The position numbers were made by a program, and so were the translations under genes. From the NCBI GenBank assembly GCA_030430025.1, contig JAUIGR010000016.1, positions 1 through 56,434 on the forward strand: a stretch of DNA of 56,434 nt, given 5' to 3'. This DNA is from Gammaproteobacteria bacterium. GTDB taxonomy: Bacteria > Pseudomonadota > Gammaproteobacteria > Xanthomonadales > Marinicellaceae. The notes below the pieces were generated by a model, which was given only the letters and a program-made list of their open reading frames with translations, searched no databases and was not told the origin of the DNA. Positions 52,687-56,434 of the stretch are shown piece after piece (the stretch's first letter is position 1; each line of letters begins with the position of its first letter).

Positions 52687-54603
52687 ATGGGCGAACAAAA
52701 TATTTCTCGTGGTGGGGATGATGCGGTAAAAAGAGTTTTTACTCGTGCGGTCCTGAATGACTTGAAAGCATTGGAGTTAATGGTTTCTGGTGGGATGATA
52801 GAGCGTAATGCCAGACGGATTGGTGCTGAACAGGAAATGTTCATTACTGATAATAATTATGGTCCCAAGTGTACCGCTTTGAAAATTCTCAGTGACATTG
52901 ATGATGAGCGTTTCACCAATGAGATTGCACTTTTTAATATTGAAGCTAACTTGACCCCTAGGCGTTTTGAGAAAAAATGTTTAAGACAGATGGAAGAGGA
53001 AATTAAGGAAGTGCTTTCCATTGCTAAAAAGCATGCAGCTGATCACCATTCGAAAATTATTTTAGCGGGCATTTTGCCGACGTTGAGGCAAATGGATTTA
53101 ACGATGGACAACATCACGCCTGTTGATCGTTATTATGAGTTGAATGACCGTTTAAAACAGATCAGGGGGGATGATTTTAGACTTGATATTAGGGGCATAG
53201 ATGAACTCTCGGTGACTCACGATAATTTTATGTTAGAGGCGATGAATACCAGTTTTCAGGTACATTTTCAGGTCAGTGGCGAAGAGTTTGTTGATATGTA
53301 TAACTTATCTCAAGCCATTACTGCTCCAGTGATGGCTGTCGCTGTTAATTCTGGTTTGATCCATCATTATCGGCTGTGGCATGAGTCAAGAATAGCAGTG
53401 TTTCAGAATTCCATTGATACACGATCGGCGACTCACCAGAAAAGAGGTAACAGACCTCGAGTTCATTTTGGTGATGATTGGATCGATAGCATTGTAGATG
53501 TATTTAGGGATGATATATCTCGTTTTTCTGTTGTCTTAACTTCTGAGTTTGAGGAAGATCCTGTTGATATGGTGAAGTCTGGTGTGATTCCAAAGCTTAA
53601 AGCATTGATGTTGCATAATGGCACAGTCTATCGTTGGAATCGCCCTTGTTATGGTGTTAATAACAATGTACCCCATTTGAGGATAGAAAATCGGGTATTG
53701 CCTTCAGGACCTTCAGTAACTGACGAGGTGGCCAATGCTGCTTTTTATTTTGGACTGATGTCGGGTTTGAGTAAACAGCCGATTGATGTCAGGGAGCATA
53801 TGAGGTTTTCTTCGGCAAGAAGTAATTTCTTACAAGCTTGTAGAACAGGTCTTGACAGTCATTTTCAATGGTTTGATGAAGAATCAATACCTGTATCAAA
53901 ACTAATTAATAATGAGTTACTTCCGCTTGCCGCAGAAGGCTTGAGAGTTTCTCAAATTGCTGAAGATGATATCGAACACTATTTGGGTGTTATAGAGCGG
54001 CGAGTAGCGCGTAATCAAACAGGTGCAAGTTGGGCTATTCGTTCAATTACAGAAATGGATTGTGCCATCCATGTCGATGAGCAAGTGCGTTCTATTGTTG
54101 CTGAGATGGACAGGCAGCAACGGGATGACGTGCCGATTTCAGAATGGCCACTGGCTAAAACTACTAGACAACTCGATTGGCGAGCGTCATTTGCTCGCCT
54201 TGGGCAATTCATGACCACTAAGTTGTTGACTGTTCGTCCAGAAGATTCAATGGATCTGGCAGCAAGTATTATGGAATGGAAACATGTGCGTCATGTACCT
54301 GTTGAGAATGACAAAGGTGAATTGGTTGGCTTAGTTTCTCATCGTTCTATTTTAAAAAAAGTGGTCGAAGGGAAAATGGAAGAGTCTCCTGCTGTTCATG
54401 AAATCATGAACTCTGAACCTATGTTTGCGGCTCCAAGAACATCAACAGTAGAAGCGATTCGTTTAATGAGGGAAAAGAAGGTCAGTTGTCTGCCTGTGGT
54501 GGATGAGGGGAAATTAGTGGGAGTGGTGACAGAATATGATTTTATTAAAATGGCTAGTCATTTATTGGAAGACTTATTGACTGATTATGATAAGCGTTCA
54601 TGA
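52687..54603 (+). CDS. Glutamate-cysteine-ligase-like (GCS2) protein fused to two CBS domains
   Basis: A 638-residue cytoplasmic protein. The first 480 residues match the GCS2 carboxylate-amine ligase family, with RRIGAEQEMFI near 45, MNTSFQVHFQVS near 195 and PHLRIENRVLPSGPS near 345 as ATP- and substrate-binding parts. Residues about 505-632 are two CBS domains (FMTTKLLTVRPEDSMDLAA and IMNSEPMFAAPRTSTVEA), which usually bind adenine nucleotides. GCS2 enzymes join a carboxylate and an amine using ATP; the substrate here is unknown and it need not be glutathione synthesis. The CBS pair suggests control by energy state. Follows the permease in the same direction. Confidence 0.85.
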   Translation: MGEQNISRGGDDAVKRVFTRAVLNDLKALELMVSGGMIERNARRIGAEQEMFITDNNYGPKCTALKILSDIDDERFTNEIALFNIEANLTPRRFEKKCLRQMEEEIKEVLSIAKKHAADHHSKIILAGILPTLRQMDLTMDNITPVDRYYELNDRLKQIRGDDFRLDIRGIDELSVTHDNFMLEAMNTSFQVHFQVSGEEFVDMYNLSQAITAPVMAVAVNSGLIHHYRLWHESRIAVFQNSIDTRSATHQKRGNRPRVHFGDDWIDSIVDVFRDDISRFSVVLTSEFEEDPVDMVKSGVIPKLKALMLHNGTVYRWNRPCYGVNNNVPHLRIENRVLPSGPSVTDEVANAAFYFGLMSGLSKQPIDVREHMRFSSARSNFLQACRTGLDSHFQWFDEESIPVSKLINNELLPLAAEGLRVSQIAEDDIEHYLGVIERRVARNQTGASWAIRSITEMDCAIHVDEQVRSIVAEMDRQQRDDVPISEWPLAKTTRQLDWRASFARLGQFMTTKLLTVRPEDSMDLAASIMEWKHVRHVPVENDKGELVGLVSHRSILKKVVEGKMEESPAVHEIMNSEPMFAAPRTSTVEAIRLMREKKVSCLPVVDEGKLVGVVTEYDFIKMASHLLEDLLTDYDKRS

Positions 54604-54614
54604 TGTACTATTTT

Positions 54615-54658
54615 GTCGAACCTGAAAAATGCCAGGACTGACTTTTTAGAGGTGACTA
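54615..54658 (+). repeat. Family-1 interspersed repeat, minimal 44-bp copy
   Basis: GTCGAACCTGAAAAA, a loop TGCCAGGACTGA, then CTTTTTAGAGGTGACTA. The right arm is partly decayed. It starts 11 bp after the GCS2-CBS stop codon and ends just before the convergent Nudix gene. Confidence 0.7.
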
Positions 54659-54659
54659 T

Positions 54660-55223
54660 TTATTTGATTTTCTTAAGCATGTTGTAATCAATCACAATGT
54701 CTTCTTCTTTTATAGTGAATTGACGGCTGGTCATTTCTTTAATATAGCGTTTCAAGGCGGTAATACCAACAGGAAAGGCTAATTGCTCCCATGGAATATC
54801 TTCAGGTGCAAAGAGTTTTGCATCTGAAGTTTCCGCTCCGGGACCAAAATGAGGTGAGGCTAACTCACCTCGAAAATAGACGTGAACTTGATTTCTTTGA
54901 ATGATGTTATAAACTCCGAAAAGGGTCACATTTTTTAATTCTGCCAACACTTCTTCTTTGACTTCTCGGATGGCGCCTGAACGTGTTGCTTCCCCGTTTT
55001 CCATGAATCCGGCGGGCACATTCCAGCAGCCTTTTCGGGGTTCGATGGTACGTTTACCTAATAAAATTAGACCTTTATGTTCAATAATACATGCATTGAC
55101 AACTTTGGGATTCTGGTACTGAATATGCCCGCATTTCTTACATACGTCTCTCATTTTGTCGTCACCCTTTGGGACTTTTTTTATTGTTTCAGTCGCACAA
55201 AGATTACAGAATTTTATTTGCAT
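54660..55223 (-). CDS. Nudix hydrolase with N-terminal zinc ribbon
   Basis: A 187-residue protein. A four-cysteine ribbon (CNLC at the start, CKKCGH near residue 33) precedes a Nudix domain. The Nudix box is GFMENGEATRSGAIREVKEE near residue 72. The CWNVPAGFMENGE segment resembles ADP-ribose or NADH pyrophosphatase relatives, but it lacks the larger NudC N-terminal domain. It hydrolyses some nucleoside diphosphate derivative. It ends convergent with the GCS2-CBS gene and begins 1 bp after rsgA ends, so it is probably co-transcribed with rsgA. Confidence 0.87.
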   Translation of the reverse strand: MQIKFCNLCATETIKKVPKGDDKMRDVCKKCGHIQYQNPKVVNACIIEHKGLILLGKRTIEPRKGCWNVPAGFMENGEATRSGAIREVKEEVLAELKNVTLFGVYNIIQRNQVHVYFRGELASPHFGPGAETSDAKLFAPEDIPWEQLAFPVGITALKRYIKEMTSRQFTIKEEDIVIDYNMLKKIK

Positions 55224-55224
55224 C

Positions 55225-56103
55225 TCAGTTCCAGTATTTCATTGAGTCAACAATGCGTAAGTAAGATTGATACCTATCTTCTTTCAATTGTTTGGTTTTA
55301 ACAGCCTGTTGTATAGCACACCCTGGTTCATGAATATGAGTACAGTTATTGAATTTACAAAGACCTAGATAATGATTAAAATCAACAAAACCTGTAGCAA
55401 TTTCTGCAGTATCCATTTTCCATAAACCATACTCCCATACACCAGGCGAATCTATGATATTAGCATTCAGTTCTGTATCATGATACATTTGGGTGACACT
55501 GGTGGTATGTGAACCTTTACCTGTTTTGATAGATAGTTTGCCTGTTCTTAAGTCCAGTCCAGGCGTCATTAACTGTGTTAAAGAAGACTTACCTACACCT
55601 GACTGGCCAACAAGGACAGTGGTTTGATTGCATAGTTGTTCCTTTAAGTTAACTACAGAATTAGGCTCTTTCTTGGAGGTTTTAAAGCACTGATAACCTA
55701 ATTGTTCATAATAGTTGATGATGTGAGTAAAAAATAGCGGTTGTAAATCCTTTTTGTTAAAAACTAATAAAGGTTTGATAGACTCGCTTTTTGCTGCGAC
55801 CAAATATCTATTCAATATATCACGAGTTGGCGCTGGTTCAACAGCCATGACGATCATAATTTGGTCTATATTGGCAGCAAGGTGTTGCTTTCTACCTTTG
55901 CTATCTGCTCGGCAGAAACTATTGAGTCGGGGGTTAATAGACTGAATTCTATACTCATTCTTGAGTTGTTCTACTGATACTATATCACCGCATATTGGCT
56001 TGATCTTACGAGAAAAAAAAGCCGTGAGTGTTTGATGAGTTTCTGAGTTGATTAATTTGGCTGTGTTCTTTTGTGTGGATGTTATGCGATAAGCTGTTGT
56101 CAT
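55225..56103 (-). CDS. rsgA: Ribosome small subunit-dependent GTPase A
   Basis: A 292-residue circularly permuted GTPase that matures the 30S subunit. An OB fold is at the N-terminus, then the G4 motif VFNKKDL near residue 118, G1 GQSGVGKSSL near 167 and G3 DSPGV near 212, i.e. the permuted order G4-G1-G3. The C-terminal zinc site reads CKFNNCTHIHEPGC near 244-257. The length is slightly shorter than E. coli RsgA. It is upstream of the Nudix gene on the minus strand. Confidence 0.96.
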   Translation of the reverse strand: MTTAYRITSTQKNTAKLINSETHQTLTAFFSRKIKPICGDIVSVEQLKNEYRIQSINPRLNSFCRADSKGRKQHLAANIDQIMIVMAVEPAPTRDILNRYLVAAKSESIKPLLVFNKKDLQPLFFTHIINYYEQLGYQCFKTSKKEPNSVVNLKEQLCNQTTVLVGQSGVGKSSLTQLMTPGLDLRTGKLSIKTGKGSHTTSVTQMYHDTELNANIIDSPGVWEYGLWKMDTAEIATGFVDFNHYLGLCKFNNCTHIHEPGCAIQQAVKTKQLKEDRYQSYLRIVDSMKYWN

Positions 56104-56233
56104 CTCTTGATTTTAGTTGAATATTTTGTGATTACAAGAGAATCAAAGGTTTACATTTTATGTTGAGAGTTTTTTATTCAAAAACCAGTTATTTTTTTAT
56201 TGCTATATGGCTTCAACGTGTCGCTAGTTAATG

Positions 56234-56434
56234 AGTCAGTCTTGAAAAAGTCCTTCCTGGACTTTTCCAGCGTCGGTCAAAAAAACACTTAAGCGCAAAA
56301 GTGTGATTTTGCTGATGTTTTTTGACCTTACTTGAGCCTGATGGCTCAAGGTGGCACCTCCCTGTGCCACACCATCGACCATAAAAAAGTTTCTGGAAAA
56401 CTTTTTCACGTTAGCCTGAGAGCCGCATGGAAGC
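56234..56434 (-). repeat. Family-1 interspersed repeat, long copy cut by the window end
   Basis: Nearly identical over its whole visible 201 bp to the right part of the copy at 36.0-36.2 kb, but in the opposite orientation. Differences are single-base changes and small indels in A or T runs. It carries the same five hairpins. It lies upstream of rsgA in the 331-bp stretch to the window end; the 130 bp between rsgA and the repeat show nothing else. Confidence 0.88.

Noticed and set aside
1-56434. CRISPR arrays, tRNA or rRNA genes
   Set aside because: No regularly spaced direct repeats and no cloverleaf or rRNA-like sequence were seen. The hairpin repeats are irregularly spaced and belong to the two MITE-like families.

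Overview
The window is a gene-dense, AT-rich stretch (about 40% G+C by eye) of a gammaproteobacterial chromosome. Gene order is classically gammaproteobacterial: asd-fimV-truA-trpF-trpB-trpA-accD-folC, lapA-lapB, and sdhCDAB followed by sdhE. Two features suggest a lineage near Marinicella or the Xanthomonadales: an adjacent murL-murD2 pair, and secreted beta-helix proteins ending in an acidic LIF-x-DGFE tail. This placement is an inference and cannot be proved from the window. No tRNA, rRNA, CRISPR array or replication origin was recognised.

Layout. 1-1.4 kb: etfB and a truncated etfA (minus). 1.7-7.8 kb: plsC-like acyltransferase, lapA-lapB, then a polysaccharide/O-antigen run (WecA/WbpL-type transferase, WbpM-type dehydratase, galU). 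7.8-14.4 kb: a lipoprotein, a decayed beta-helix gene, hpt, a Bcp-DUF4920 fusion, a GntP-family permease and an unknown secreted protein. 14.6-16 kb: psd and a SenC/Sco lipoprotein (minus). 16.1-33.4 kb: one long run of tightly packed plus-strand genes (prmB, aroC, asd, fimV, truA, trpFBA, accD, folC, pmbA, murL, murD2, a Sel1 protein, DUF2288, zapG), interrupted only by darP on the other strand. 33.6-42.5 kb: a ComEA-like protein, a pentaheme cytochrome c, ygfZ, then succinate dehydrogenase with its assembly factors (sdhAF4, sdhCDAB, sdhE, ygfX-like) and ispG.

The accessory part starts 32 bp after ispG. A complete IS1595-type element (42534-45026) has imperfect 22-bp terminal inverted repeats and a perfect 8-bp target duplication. 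Besides the transposase it carries three small passenger genes and a leader with three copies of one 9-11 base motif that could form alternative RNA folds around a ribosome-binding site. Beyond it lie an HD hydrolase, a membrane M28 peptidase, an intact beta-helix protein (the paralogue of the decayed one), an SLC13-type permease with TrkA-C domains next to a GCS2-CBS fusion, a Nudix hydrolase and rsgA.

Two families of small interspersed repeats lie between the genes. Family 1 has ends of the form AGTCnnnCCTGAAAAA. It occurs at least six times, from about 44 bp to more than 300 bp, usually just past a gene's 3' end; two copies supply the stop codon of the neighbouring gene. Family 2 is a 225-bp MITE with 15-bp inverted ends and a TTATA duplication, plus one relic end. 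The strongest leads for new biology are the passenger-carrying IS1595 element with its leader, the family-1 hairpin repeats, and the SLC13/TrkA-C plus GCS2-CBS pair.
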